Source: Neckera pumila
Taxonomy: Eukaryota; Streptophyta; Bryopsida; Hypnales; Neckeraceae
NCBI GenBank assembly: GCA_963969595.1
Contig: OZ018413.1
Coordinates: 7,624,211 to 7,688,210, forward strand
Reading direction: 5' to 3'
Length of the DNA stretch: 64,000 nucleotides
Shown here: positions 22,594-33,223 of the stretch, piece after piece
Layout of the letters: each line of letters begins with the position of its first letter
Numbering within the stretch: position 1 is the first letter of the stretch
Notes under the pieces: model-generated
Told to the model about the DNA's origin: nothing
The model's database searches: none
Seen by the model: only the letters and a program-made list of their open reading frames with translations
Program-made: the position numbers and the translations under genes

Positions 22594-24379
22594 GTAAGCC
22601 TTTCTATATTATGTTTGTTTGTTTGTTTGTTTGTGTTTTTAATCACTATTGTTCTCATTTCATCCCTTGCTTGTAGCTTTTGTGATCTTTTTATGAATCA
22701 TGTGCTTACCTATTAGTGTTCCTTCAAAACTCTTCATCTCAGTTGTCTCAAATTATGACTATGGATGATAAAAAAGACAACAGGATACAATGCATTTGAG
22801 TTCACTATACATGTCTGCAAAGAACATCTCATTAGGCCCTCCTATACAAAACAAGATGGTTGGTCCGTCTTAAGTGTATCCAATTTTTTACTGAATTACA
22901 AAGAGATAGTAATGCAAATGATTTGATTGGTTCCAAATTTGGTACTTTTAATGGATTTAGAATAGATAAATTTTATCCCTTAATAATACATGCATTTAAG
23001 ATAAAAGTAGATTACTGACTTTTGATTCATTTGGGTAAAGAATACTACATATTAAATAAAAAACCACTTAGAAAATGTAAATTTCAATTTAGAAATGGCG
23101 GTTACTTACGCAATCAATACTGAGGATTTTAGTTAAATGTTTGCTATCATAGGTTTAAAATGATGATGTACATAAATTTTGATTCCATTGGTTCCTCTAT
23201 TGCTGAACATCTAAAACTAAATGGAGATCAATATGAAATCAAAAACGAATAAAGTTAAATCACGTAATCTATATAGTGTCAAAAGTCATGAATTATTCAG
23301 CACTGTTGCTCAAATTGAAGACGTTCCAAAATTACTAAAATTTCTTATAACCTATTTAAAATAGAGTTCACTGTTAAAATCCAAAAAATTATAACACCAC
23401 TGAAACTTGCATAAATTAATTAAATAACTGAAATCATATTGAATAGGGCCATTCATCCATATAGAAAAAAGGAAAATATTTCATATTTGGTGTCTACACA
23501 ACTCAAAAGACTGTATATTAATCATTCCTAAAAGTTGAAGCATAATCCAAGAAATGTCAAATTATGTCATTGGAATGTAGTAATTCATACTACCTGTTTA
23601 CCAAAAAAATCTAAAATTGTATTGATATTTTTAGATAATTTTAGAACAAATATGAGTGAGATTACTAAAGAAAATGAAAGTAGCTATCACATACTTATAG
23701 CAAGTTAGGAGATTGTACAAATTTCTATTATTGAATTATGCTAAAGTACTGATGGTCAGAAATCACCTAACTTTCATGCAAGGCAAAATTCTCAAAAATT
23801 ATATCCTTATCTAGATAAAATTGTGCACTAGTAAGCATGATTAGTTTCAATTCTTTTCATACAATGTTGATATCCATTTCACATTAGCCGCCTTGATAAC
23901 AAAAGAAAAAACTTATTGTCCATATTTGCCAATCTATTAACAAATTAACTTCTTCCGCTTGAACTAGGTTGTCAGATAGCTGGGTCGGTGCATGGGATCA
24001 GGACGTCTGGACAAGAACCCATTACGTCCCTAAAATCTGAATCATCTAGATCGTGAATATCGATGAGAACTAGTAAATTGATCCTGGACAACAGTAAATT
24101 TTTGCGTCGGATCTGGATTTGGAAGTTTTTGATTTCAAATTAAAGTTCGATCGCCTGTCCTGCATGGATGGTGGGTCATCGAGGATTTCGGGATAGTTTC
24201 CTTCAGTGCAAATTTCCGAGATTCATGCCTGCGCTCCACAAGAACAACTCAGATGAACTTTGTCTCCCTCTTCGTTGGGAGGACCAGGCTTTACCAAATT
24301 CACAAGTACATCTGCTCTGCAACGCTTTGGTTTTCCTTGACACTGCAATTCTCAAGTTTTCTTCATATTTGATCCACAG
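22594..24379 (+). other. Intron 1 of the ParB/methyltransferase gene
   Basis: 1.8 kb of AT-rich DNA with a (gttt)n run at about 22608-22632. No hairpin element, coding frame or clear repeat was seen. Confidence 0.45.
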
Positions 24380-24814
24380 GGTGACAAGCAACTAGAGAAC
24401 ATGCCAACCACAAGGAGCCGCGCAAGGGAGGAGGATGCGCCAGACCAGCAGATTACACCTACACGAACAATTGGAGACAAAATCATTGTGAGAAACAATT
24501 TGCAAAGCCTCAATCTCTTTATGCATTCTCCGTTGTCGTGCAAATCATGCTTTTTAGTCGTTGTGCAAAACCATGTTAAAGGTTCATACATTAGTAGTTT
24601 CTCAAATGTCGAAAGTCGAAACCTAGCCCGCCCGGAGATGTTCTGCCGCCACACAAGACTCTTGGGTTTTAGAAATTTGTATATATTTTGTGCTCGCGAG
24701 TAAGCTCAGGTGCGCGGTATTGGTGGCTGAGTTTCACAGTCATGACGAACATGTGAGCATTCATGGTTTCGATTACGCTTCCTCTAGGGTGTCTTGGAGT
24801 CCCAAGCTTGCAGG

Positions 24815-24909
24815 AACCAGAAACAGGGGGTAGCGCAAGCTACCCCATTGACCTCTATCAGCACCAACGGGGGTCATGGAAGTAGCTTGCGCTACCCCCA
24901 TTTCTGGTT
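24815..24909. mobile_element. Hairpin element P3
   Basis: Arms start AACCAGAAACAGGGGGTAGC and pair almost perfectly with the end of the element. The word GTAGCGCAAGCTAC in each arm is itself nearly palindromic, so alternative folds are possible. The core is 'tcagcaccaacgggggtcat'. Confidence 0.75.
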
Positions 24910-25449
24910 TGTCATTTCAAAATCTTGTTTTTCACCTCTGTATTTAGAATGAACATTAGCTCAGATTTAAAATGCACATGAGCTCAGAGGTGTAAGCCCC
25001 TACTAGAGATCAGAGTGAAGCCAGACTAGAATATCACAGAAACTATTGGAAAACTTTCAGAAGATTCGGATCTAACATCAAGAAGAGATTGATTTGGGAT
25101 CGGTAAGGCTCTTACACAATAATGTATTCATGCAAAGGTGCTTCTCAATTTCTTGAGAAGCAAATCACAAACTCGTAATCGTCTTCGTCAATGCACCAAT
25201 TGAAGAACATGTCGTAATGGCTTCTCATTTTGTCGATAGCCCAGTCAATAGATACTTCTACACAACATGAACTCGACTGAGCAAATTGATCCAATGCTTG
25301 CTATCTGACAAGAAACCGGAGTACAGACCCTAAATCGGGACATAGACTAGAAAGCAAGCTGCAAGGGAGAGCTCTGTGTGAGTAACTTTGCGAAAGTCAG
25401 TGCTGTGGTAGTCAACTCCTTGAGAGAAAAGAAATCGGGGCATAGACCA

Positions 25450-25548
25450 AAAATCAATAAAAGGGGTGGCGCGAGCTACCCTGATGACCCCTATCAGGGC
25501 CGACGGGGGTCATGGGGGTAGCTCGCGCTACCCCCATTATTAATTTTG
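25450..25548. mobile_element. Hairpin element P4
   Basis: Arms around 'ggggtggcgcgagctaccc' and 'gggtagctcgcgctacccc'. The core 'tcagggccgacgggggtcat' matches P3 at most positions and carries the family CCGACGGG word. Confidence 0.72.
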
Positions 25549-25815
25549 GAAATTTACTGAAAATTGGCTGAAGGCGAAATACCAGAATTTTTTTACTCTT
25601 ATCATAGGGTGTAGTTTAATAACCAACTTGTACTCCTGTAGTTGAAAACGTGAATTGTTGCTTATGATCGTCCATGAAACTCATAAGAACTTCATCATTC
25701 TTCAATTGTTTTGACTTGAGCATCTTAAACATTCAAAGAGAGTAGTTTTAATTTAGTCTTTTGTATTTTTTATATATTTCTTTTTTTTTCCTAACAACTT
25801 TAACATTTGGAAACT

Positions 25816-25860
25816 GAAATCAAGGGTAGCACAAGCTACCCTCACTTTTGGTTTGATTTC
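25816..25860. mobile_element. Hairpin element P6 (minimal form)
   Basis: GAAATCA...TGATTTC encloses 'agggtagcacaagctaccct', the same inner palindrome as in P3 and P4 but without the CCGACGGG core. Probably a deletion derivative. Confidence 0.55.
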
Positions 25861-27368
25861 CTGAAATAATGCAAAAAACCATGGCAGAAAGTGCCATTTA
25901 CATTTTGAATACAATACTTGGGATTATAAAACTGTCAATTAGTAAGTATAAACTCAAGAATTCAAAATTGGAAGTAGTAGAAGCTCACTATGACGACTCT
26001 ATGTAAATTAAGACACAAATTTTCTTTTGTTATTTTAAATTATCTAACCTTTATTTCACTTTCTGGAACTCATAGACTCACAATTTTTATTTATAGATAG
26101 AGAATTCAGTGATTCATGAAAAATTGGTTACTTCTTGCTCTTAATTTTTTGGATTACTAAACATGTAGTAGTAGGCAAATATGTGTACCAAACTCTTGGT
26201 CTTTGTTATTTCAATTCTATATTCTATGTAGCAATGAAGATATTCATTTGTTTGAGGTCTTGATTGCTAGTCAATTTTTACTGGTCTTGAGTATGATGAC
26301 TCCTGTTTTATATTATTTTGGAAAGGTTTGTGAATATTGATACAGGTCATAGGGGGTCTAATGTAATCAAATTCAAACTATATAAACAATTTCATGGGGC
26401 TTATATCAAAATGGCTATATAGATTATCCTTTCCCAATATATTTCAATGCTCTAGATTTTGCTTTATATTCATTTTGCCATGACACAATGATTTTGTGAT
26501 CTCTTATAATTATGTACAAGGCTATAATTATTGTTAGAATTTTGTGTTCTATGGATGATCTTTGAGGGCTTAATCTTTTCTTCTGATTTATTGTCACTTG
26601 AAGTCTGAAATATTCATTTCATGATTCATTAATTGTGCAAAATTCAATTTGAGAATTCAATTGTGAAACTTAAATGGAGTTTGTTTATTGTACAGGTCCA
26701 GAAAATTGATGGTCAAAGTGGGCAAATTCCTTCATTGCCTATGGCAAACGCGGCAATCCCTATTTCAGATATGGCAGCCCCTTCTGAGCCAAGGAGTCCA
26801 TGAGAAGCAATTATCGACGTTTCAAACAAATCCGTGCCTATAGAAATTCCGGACGTGGTAAGCTAGGGGGATATTCTAAATGCATGTGACCGGGCCTATG
26901 ACTATATAGAACAGCCACATCTGAGTAGGTTTAGTTGCCAGAAGAAAAGGAAGCGCAGGCAACCAATGTTTTTCCCTGAGAGTTTAGACATTGAATACAG
27001 TTTTGAGACACTATTTTTTGTTTCAATTTGTATTCCTCAGATGGAGGAATATTGTGATTGTGCTTCTAGTGGAATTGTGGGCAGGTAGGTAGCTGTGTTC
27101 ATTCACCTGAGCTCAAACTCAGAATGTAGCATTCATTCCATTTGATTGGAATGGCTACCATTATTTTGAGGCATTAATTGTACTTGCAGATCATAGATGT
27201 GGTTTTGACTAATATCAGATATTTGTCAGATGTAAGCGTTTTTTTGATCCATTGCATCTATTGAAGTAAAGTGTTTCATTTGTGTGCACATCATCAAGTG
27301 CTATTGAATTTTTTTTTGTTTCTAATAAACTATCTTTAAGGATTTAAGTACAGTGCTTGCTATTGCAG

Positions 27369-28166
27369 ATGGATGATTCTCCCCTTGCCTTAGCCCAAGG
27401 TGATCCATCAATTGTAACACCAGGGATGGATGAGACTTTGCAACTAGAAATAGGTGTCAATGAGGAAGGAGATTTTCCAATGGAAGATATTGATGATCGA
27501 GAAGAAGAAAAGGAGTTGCTCAAAGATGAACTTAGGTGGACTCCGTGGCCACCACTGCAAGTTTGAGGATGGTGCCTCAAAAGCACTCTCGACTACGCAT
27601 TTCACTGATACAATTAGGGCCTCTTCACACTATGGCCGTCCAAGTCGAGAGGCCGTGGGACTGTACAATATGATTGGTGGAATTGACGGACCCTTCAAGA
27701 TGATTGGTGGAAACGACGGACTCTCGACTTGGACGGCCATAGTGTGAAGAGGCCCTTAGTGGCAATGCCAATGGTAAGGCTGACCTTGGTGTTGGACATT
27801 GTAAAATTGGAGAATGAGTTTGCTCATGGATATCGGGAAGGAGCAACTATTTTTTACGTTTTCACTACAAGCAAGGGCGGATATATCTCCAAATTCACGG
27901 ATGAAGAGATCAATAATTGGGATTTTTTGTGGAAGAAATTAAACAATGAATTCAACAACCAGTTGGAGTTGGTGCCGGAACTCCAGTTCATGCAGAACTT
28001 GAAGTTCTTCATTTGTGACAGAAATCACCGTCAAATTGCGTGGATGAACCTCACTGACAAGAAGCATTCAGAAGATCCCAAAATTTCACAATGTGGTGGG
28101 TGGCATTGTTTTGGATACAAAGGGCAGAGTGGAGTTAGTTATGCAAATGATGCATGACATCAACAA
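27369..28166 (+). pseudogene. Exon 4: acidic linker plus ParB-like domain
   Basis: Starts after ttgcag at 27369 with MDDSPLALAQG, then an acidic run (EEGDFPMEDIDDREEEKELL) and RWTPWPPLQ. It is then shifted by 1 nt and interrupted by a MITE (27617-27755). Past the MITE the frame reads LVLDIVKLENEFAHGYREGA, FYVFTTSKGG and the block NLKFFICDRNHRQIAWMNL. FFICDxNHRxxAW matches the conserved DGxHRxxA loop of the ParB/sulfiredoxin fold; here the Gly is Arg (AGA at 28020-28022, one G-to-A change from GGA), so nucleotide-hydrolysing or nuclease activity is doubtful. The exon ends near 28166 at caa|gtaagt after a further 1-nt shift. The fold assignment is by motif only. Confidence 0.6.
27617..27755. 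mobile_element. Tourist-like (PIF/Harbinger-type) MITE in the ParB exon
   Basis: 139 bp with terminal inverted repeats GGGCCTCTTCACACTATGG (arms of about 35 bp) and a TTA on each side (27614-27616 and 27756-27758). TTA target duplications and GGGCC-type ends are typical of PIF/Harbinger-derived MITEs. It splits the coding exon and must postdate the working gene. Confidence 0.9.
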
Positions 28167-28286
28167 GTAAGTATTTCAGTGAAATTCAAAATTTAATTTC
28201 TTTCTGTGTTTTGTGATTAATAATTTTTGTGCTCAAATCTGTAAAAATGTTGGACGTTAATTAACTCATAATTTTGTGAATTGCAG

Positions 28287-29493
28287 ATCTACGGAGGACT
28301 TTCACGTAAAGACCAATCTGGTTCACATCTTGTATTGAGTGCAGAAATATTGGCTCTCACCGTTCGAACATTTTGAGGAGATGTTAAGACCATTGGAGAA
28401 GAGACAATGTATTGTCCATCAAGGGAGGAAGACATGATACTCTATGCCTCAAGAAGTGTTTACGACATTTTTGTTTTGGATAATTTTCCTTATGCATGAC
28501 TTATTTTAAGTTTATTTTTATTTATTTATATTATTTTAAATTTGATATTTTTGGATACGGTATAGTTTCATAATTCAAATATTTTGGAACTCTTGCAACA
28601 AGAGATATCGCAAGCTGCGGATGCTGCCATTCGCAAATATAACAAAGTGATAGCTTTTGAAGACAAACATGAGAATGGGGTAGCAAACGCCATAAGGATT
28701 GCAGCGAAAGCACAAGGCACAAAATTGTACTCAAAGACAGAGAAATTGTTGGCTGTTGCAAACAAAGCACACGGACAAGGATTTCTTGAAGAGGTGGATG
28801 TCTTTCAAAATCCATTAATTTTTTTGTGCTTGTCTTTTTTGCATTTGACATCTGTTAGTAATTTATTCCATTTGCAATTTGCAGGTTGAAAAGCACTAGA
28901 CATCAAACGAAATCCCTGAGATGACTCTCAAAAAATTGCAAATGGTTGCAACTTACAATACCTCACTGTTGCACAAAACAAAATTTCTAAAGTGGTGGAA
29001 TTCATCCATACCCTCTTGGGAGGCAAGAGTGCAAGACGGTTTCCAATAAAGCCATGCACTGAAGAAAAATTTGGGCCCTTCCTCAACAAGTGCATTTGGT
29101 GGGCTGGAATATGTTTCTATCTGAATTTTGTGCACGTGAAGTGAAATATTTAGATGTTGGTGGATTTCAAGAATCTTAGTTACAATTTGTCTTCAAAACA
29201 CTTAAATGAGAATTTGGCGAGCTATCCTACAGATTGAAGACGCGGCTATTGAGTACTTCAACAATGTGGTGAAGAAAGCTAGCCTCACTATTGATATGGC
29301 AACCCCGCTTGAGCCTGAGTATCTTTTGGAGTACATCGAAGGATGGAGGAGGAAGATTTGGGATAATGGATTTGGTCTTTATTTGAAAGGCCAAAACTTG
29401 TTCAAGAAGTGCGATTCATTTATGCTCTATAAGGATCTGATGAGGCCGTTCAAAGCAATGTACGGGGAGTACTGGCATTTAGTTACAAGTTAG
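28287..29493 (+). pseudogene. Exons 5-8: helical middle of the ParB/methyltransferase gene
   Basis: Segments with coding-like composition lie between splice-like sites. 28287-28499 (STEDFHVKTNLVHILY, then LSPFEHFEEMLRPLE) has a TGA at 28336-28338. 28566-28793 reads LELLQQEISQAADAAIRKYN and YSKTEKLLAVANKA. 28885-29140 begins VEKH with TAG at 28897-28899 and later reads GGKSARRFPIKPCTEEKFGP and CIWWAGICFYLNF in a shifted frame. About 29170-29493 reads IEDAAIEYFNNVVKKASLTI and LLEYIEGWRRKIWDNGFGL. These look like helical linker and alpha-rich domains; no named family is assigned. At least two frame shifts are present. Confidence 0.5.
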
Positions 29494-30538
29494 CCGGTTG
29501 GAATCAAGAATTGCCGAATTGATTTCAAAATCTTTGGAAAAAAATTGATCATTTAAGAGGAAAATAAAAAAAAATTCTCTATTTTTTAAAGGCCTAGCTG
29601 AGAGAATGCTTCAAACAACCGTTTGCTCCATGAAAATGTAGGATTTTAGCCGGTTGTGCTAAAATACTCCCCGGACTGTGGTTCAAAGGGTTATTTTTTG
29701 GTAAGTTTGTGAATTTTAGCAATGTCTTCTATTTTCAGTAATTTGGAAGCTGGACAATTGCACTCACTGGTTTTCCACTACGAAAATTTATAGTTTGTAG
29801 GTTTTTTGATTTTCTTGACATTTGAAGAGTTTCTAAAAGATTCAAGTCAAGGAATACAAAAACAAACATGTACCACTGTATTATGCTTGATGAATTGTAA
29901 GAAAACAAATTTTTTTTGTTTAATCCTTTATACACTATTATAAAGGACTTTGAGGTGAATCTTACATATTATCACAATCCGTAGCATTAAATATAAACAC
30001 GCATTGATCAATTTGAATTCAAATATTGTACAAAAGAAGAAGTTATACTTGAAATAGAGTTAGTTATACCCCTAAATTTATAAAGATGAATTATTCAAAT
30101 GCCAATATCTTAATGAGAAATATTCTGGATTATTTGGAATACATTAGACATATTTAAAATAAACTTTAGACAAACCAACCTTCACTCAGTAACTACAATA
30201 GGGTTTTCTTGGATGACCTAACTTTCAGTTCATTTAATTCTAAGTATACTGAGCTCTACAATTTATAGAAATATATGAAAAAATTATGCCATTTTTAAAG
30301 TTGTTCTAGAGAAGTTTACAGAAGAATTTCAATTGATTTTCTTCATCTTTTTTTCTAGCACACTATGAAGAGATTATAGAAAATAATTATATTACTTTAG
30401 AAGTTACATGCAAGAAATAGAAATTAATTTTGAAGGGTAGTTTTCTTACTTGTATTGCCGACTTTAGTCCATCGCAGGATGCAATTCCCTAGCTTTGGTA
30501 TTTTAACCAAAAATGCATGCCTTTTTTTATTTTCAAGA
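29494..30538 (+). other. Intron, 5' part: no gene recognised
   Basis: AT-rich DNA between the last helical exon and hairpin P5. It contains no frame above about 70 codons with any motif. Confidence 0.4.
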
Positions 30539-30687
30539 GAAGAACTATGAAGAATGAAGTGACAGAACCAAAAGATGGGGTTGCGTAAAGTCTTCCAAAT
30601 ATCCCGTCGGTGCCGACCGGGGTAGTTGGATGAAGTCTTGGTATCCCGACTTTTGGTTCTGTCACTACGTTTTTCATAATTTCTTCC
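30539..30687. mobile_element. Hairpin element P5
   Basis: The largest hairpin of the family: GTGACAGAACCAAAAG on both arms, extended outward by GAAGAACTATGAA / GAAGAAATTATGAA. The core 'cccgtcggtgccgaccgggg' is palindromic. The arms are complementary over about 60 bp with scattered mismatches. Confidence 0.75.
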
Positions 30688-31042
30688 ATATTTGGATTTT
30701 CACGAATGAATTTGGACAATAATGCTTTTGATATTGGTTATGCAATTTCATCAAATGTCTAATGAGCTCTGTCGCAACTAGAATTTTGGTTTTTCTTTGC
30801 TTACCTAAATACTGGAACGGAAACGGGTAATTAGGATCCAGATCCTGTTAGAGGGGCAGAAGGAAATTGCAAATAGACAACGCTAATCCAGTAAGGAGAA
30901 AACTGGATCTGATCCGGTCAGAATGTTAGTATTCAGGAGCGGAATCCCATCCGGATCTTACCTCATATCGGATTAGGGTTGGACCAGATTGATATGGATC
31001 GGATTGGAAAAGGTCATGATGACCTACTAGGGGTCCTGGGAC

Positions 31043-31050
31043 TATATAAA
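31043..31050 (+). promoter_or_regulatory. TATA box of the inserted element
   Basis: TATATAAA in 'gggactatataaaggctgg', about 530 bp before the gag-like start, or about 290 bp if the MITE at 31143-31380 is discounted. The context and spacing suit an element promoter. Confidence 0.5.
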
Positions 31051-31142
31051 GGCTGGTCGTCCCCATTTTCACTCCTTTACTTCCCTCGAGTTTTGGAGCT
31101 GACCTTGAGCGCTTTTACACCTCTATTTGCGCCAGAGCCGTT

Positions 31143-31380
31143 CACTATAAGAAACCCGCGTTTTAGGTGACATTAGCGTAACCTAAGCAGACGCATTTTT
31201 GTAGATGCAAAATAAAACAACTTGTGTTTTTATGTCAATAATATCATCCAATGTAACATCCAGATATTACCTTGGATGTTATTATTGACATAAAAACACA
31301 AGTTGTTTTATTTTGTGTCCACAAAAATGCGTCTGCTTAGGTTACGCTAACGTCACCTAAAACGCGGGTTTCTTATAGTG
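31143..31380. mobile_element. CACTA-type MITE with long terminal inverted repeats
   Basis: 238 bp, almost entirely two arms of about 110 bp that are near-perfect reverse complements. It begins CACTATAAGAAACCC and ends GGGTTTCTTATAGTG. Flanking GTT at 31140-31142 and 31381-31383 is a 3-bp target duplication, as made by CACTA (En/Spm) transposases. It sits in the leader of the inserted element, downstream of its TATA box. Confidence 0.92.
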
Positions 31381-31571
31381 GTTGTATGTATGTGCGCTTC
31401 CGGCAATCCGGCCGGGTCCATCAGAGTGTGTAGGAAAGGTAGAGATTGTGTGGGTTGCAAGTTTTGTATTGTTTTCCGATTGAGATCGGACGAGAGGAAG
31501 TGAGGAACGGGACGTGCGGCTAGGAGAGAGTGAGGTAGCGATCGGTAAGGGTCCAGTAGCCGTCCGTGTCC

Positions 31572-33223
31572 ATGCCTCAGCTGTGTAAGAGCAGACCGGG
31601 AGCGCCCAGTTCCTCCTCCAACGTCAAGCTCCAGAAGGTAGTTCCGGTCATCCCTATGGCGGAACCGACTAGGTCCGAGCTCATGGAGGATCTCAACGCA
31701 ATGGTTTGTCTCGTGTTGATGGATAAACCCTGGGGGTTTAGGGAGGAGCGGATGGTGAGAGAGCTGAAGTGTAAGGTGTCGAACGAGTTCGACAACACGC
31801 TCCTAGGCCGACCGACCGACTGGGAAGAAGAGAGGTGGAGGGAAGTTTACAACTTCCGGATGGGAGGTTCTGGCATGGTTGGACGGAAAGATGAGTTCAT
31901 CCATGACAAGTTTCATGGAGATCCGAGCAACAAGGACGGATATGCGGTTGCGGATTTCAAGAGCGACCAACACCGCAATCTCCTCCAGTTCTTGGTTCCA
32001 ATTGTCCACCCGGAGAAGCCGACGAGGGTGACATGACCATCGGCAACACGATTTTTGGTTCCCTGAGCGGGGAACGCAAGGTGAACTGGGCCCGGATCTT
32101 TTCCGATCTGGTGTCCCAGTTGGTGACGAGGATCGAAAAGAGTAGGGCCATTCCTTTGAGTCCCTATCTCTTCCACCTTTACCATCGCAATCAACTCCTC
32201 ACAGACACGGAGGAGAAGACATGGAACCTTCAGGAGTCTATCCTGAAGTACAGAGAGTCAGGTTTGGATGACGAACAGGAAGAGCAAACCGGGTCCGAAC
32301 CCGAGACAAAAAAAGAAGACGAGGAGGAGCACCTCCGGACGAGGAAGCGGATGAAGATGACGCCTCCTCGCAAGAGAGGAACCCCTCCTACCAATCGGTC
32401 AACTCCAGAATAGGGACCGGATGTGGAGATGCCGGATACCAAAGATCCAAACGACCCGTTCAATCAGCTAATTGTGATTCTGTGCGCGATACGAGCGGAC
32501 TGGGAGGTCAAGAGGAGGACCCTCACCAGTGTCAGAGATCTGGTGGGTGCATCGGCGGATAGTAATTTAACGGGTAAGGTGGCCCAGTATCTGTCCAATC
32601 CGGACGAGCATCGGAAGCAGGAGGCAGAGATTTGTCGACTTTAGGAGGAAGTCGACACTCTGAAGGCTGACATGGTAGTCCTCAGAGAAGACAAAGCTGC
32701 AGTCCGGGAGATGGCGGAAGCAATTTGGAAGGTGGTCGAGTCTGTGAAGGACACTGTCGAAGAATCCGGATCCGCCGCGGTTAAGGCGGAATTATTTGAC
32801 AAAGGGGTGCATGAGGAGAAGAAGGTATCCGGTTCCCGGATAGTTTGGATCCTGACCAACTTCACCGATCAGGTGGAAGCATCATTGGTGGCAACAAGGG
32901 AGGCAGCCAACCGGATGGACATCAGCAGCCGGAAGCTGAAAGGGTTTATATACTCCCTGGAGATTCTACTTTCGGACCTCTCGCTGTCGGATTTGTTCCT
33001 AGCCGGAGGATCGAATCCAAGGGAGCCCAAAGATCAGACATCCGAATCAAAAAAGAGTCACCAAAGACCTGGGTCTGAGCAACCCATTCATCTGGATTCA
33101 TCGCCAGGATTAGATCTTCCGGATCCTGCTGCTGGGGAGCGGAGCAGAAACTTGGCAGACGTCTTCAACCAACTGCCCGCGGAATCCAAGAGTCCTACGC
33201 TGGGTGGAGGAGTTGGAGAGTAG
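31572..33223 (+). pseudogene. Gag-like or other mobile-element protein, one frame shift and two TAG stops
   Basis: The frame starts ATGCCTCAG at 31572 and reads to TGA 32034-32036. The next frame opens at 32033 (ATGA overlap) and then runs to 33223, broken only by TAG at 32411-32413 and 32642-32644. Total is about 550 codons. Landmarks: RREERMVRELK-type helical start, VSNEFDNTLLGRPTDWEEER, GYAVADFKSDQHRNLLQFL, NWARIFSDLVSQL, LSPYLFHLY, an acidic-basic segment before the first TAG, and a long helical, probably coiled-coil, C-terminal part (EEVDTLKADMVVLRED). No zinc knuckle, protease or polymerase is seen. The layout fits a structural protein of a retroelement, but the family is not identified. 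Both TAG codons are explainable as CAG to TAG; they are followed by G, as in some readthrough sites. Confidence 0.5.

Larger units (their letters stand above)
24488..26695 (+). other. Intron 2 of the ParB/methyltransferase gene, with three hairpin elements
   Basis: 2.2 kb of AT-rich DNA bounded by gtgaga and tacag. It contains the hairpins at 24815, 25450 and 25816, which share the word 'gggtagc.caagctaccc'. The rest is featureless. Confidence 0.45.
22441..26857 (+). pseudogene. Exons 1-3 of the ParB/methyltransferase gene (acidic N-terminus)
   Basis: Exon 1 (22441-22593; MPRNLKKALRFRGGVSDIV-type sequence, true start not fixed) ends GATTTT|gtaagc. Exon 2 (24380-24487; begins GDKQLENMPTTRSRAREEDA) sits between cacag and gtgaga. 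Exon 3 (26696-26857; VQKIDGQSGQIPSLPMANA) sits between tacag and gtaagc. All three have lengths divisible by three and join at phase 0, which supports them although they show no domain. Exon 3 has one in-frame TGA at 26801-26803, explainable as CGA to TGA. The region is likely a flexible N-terminal tail. Confidence 0.5.
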
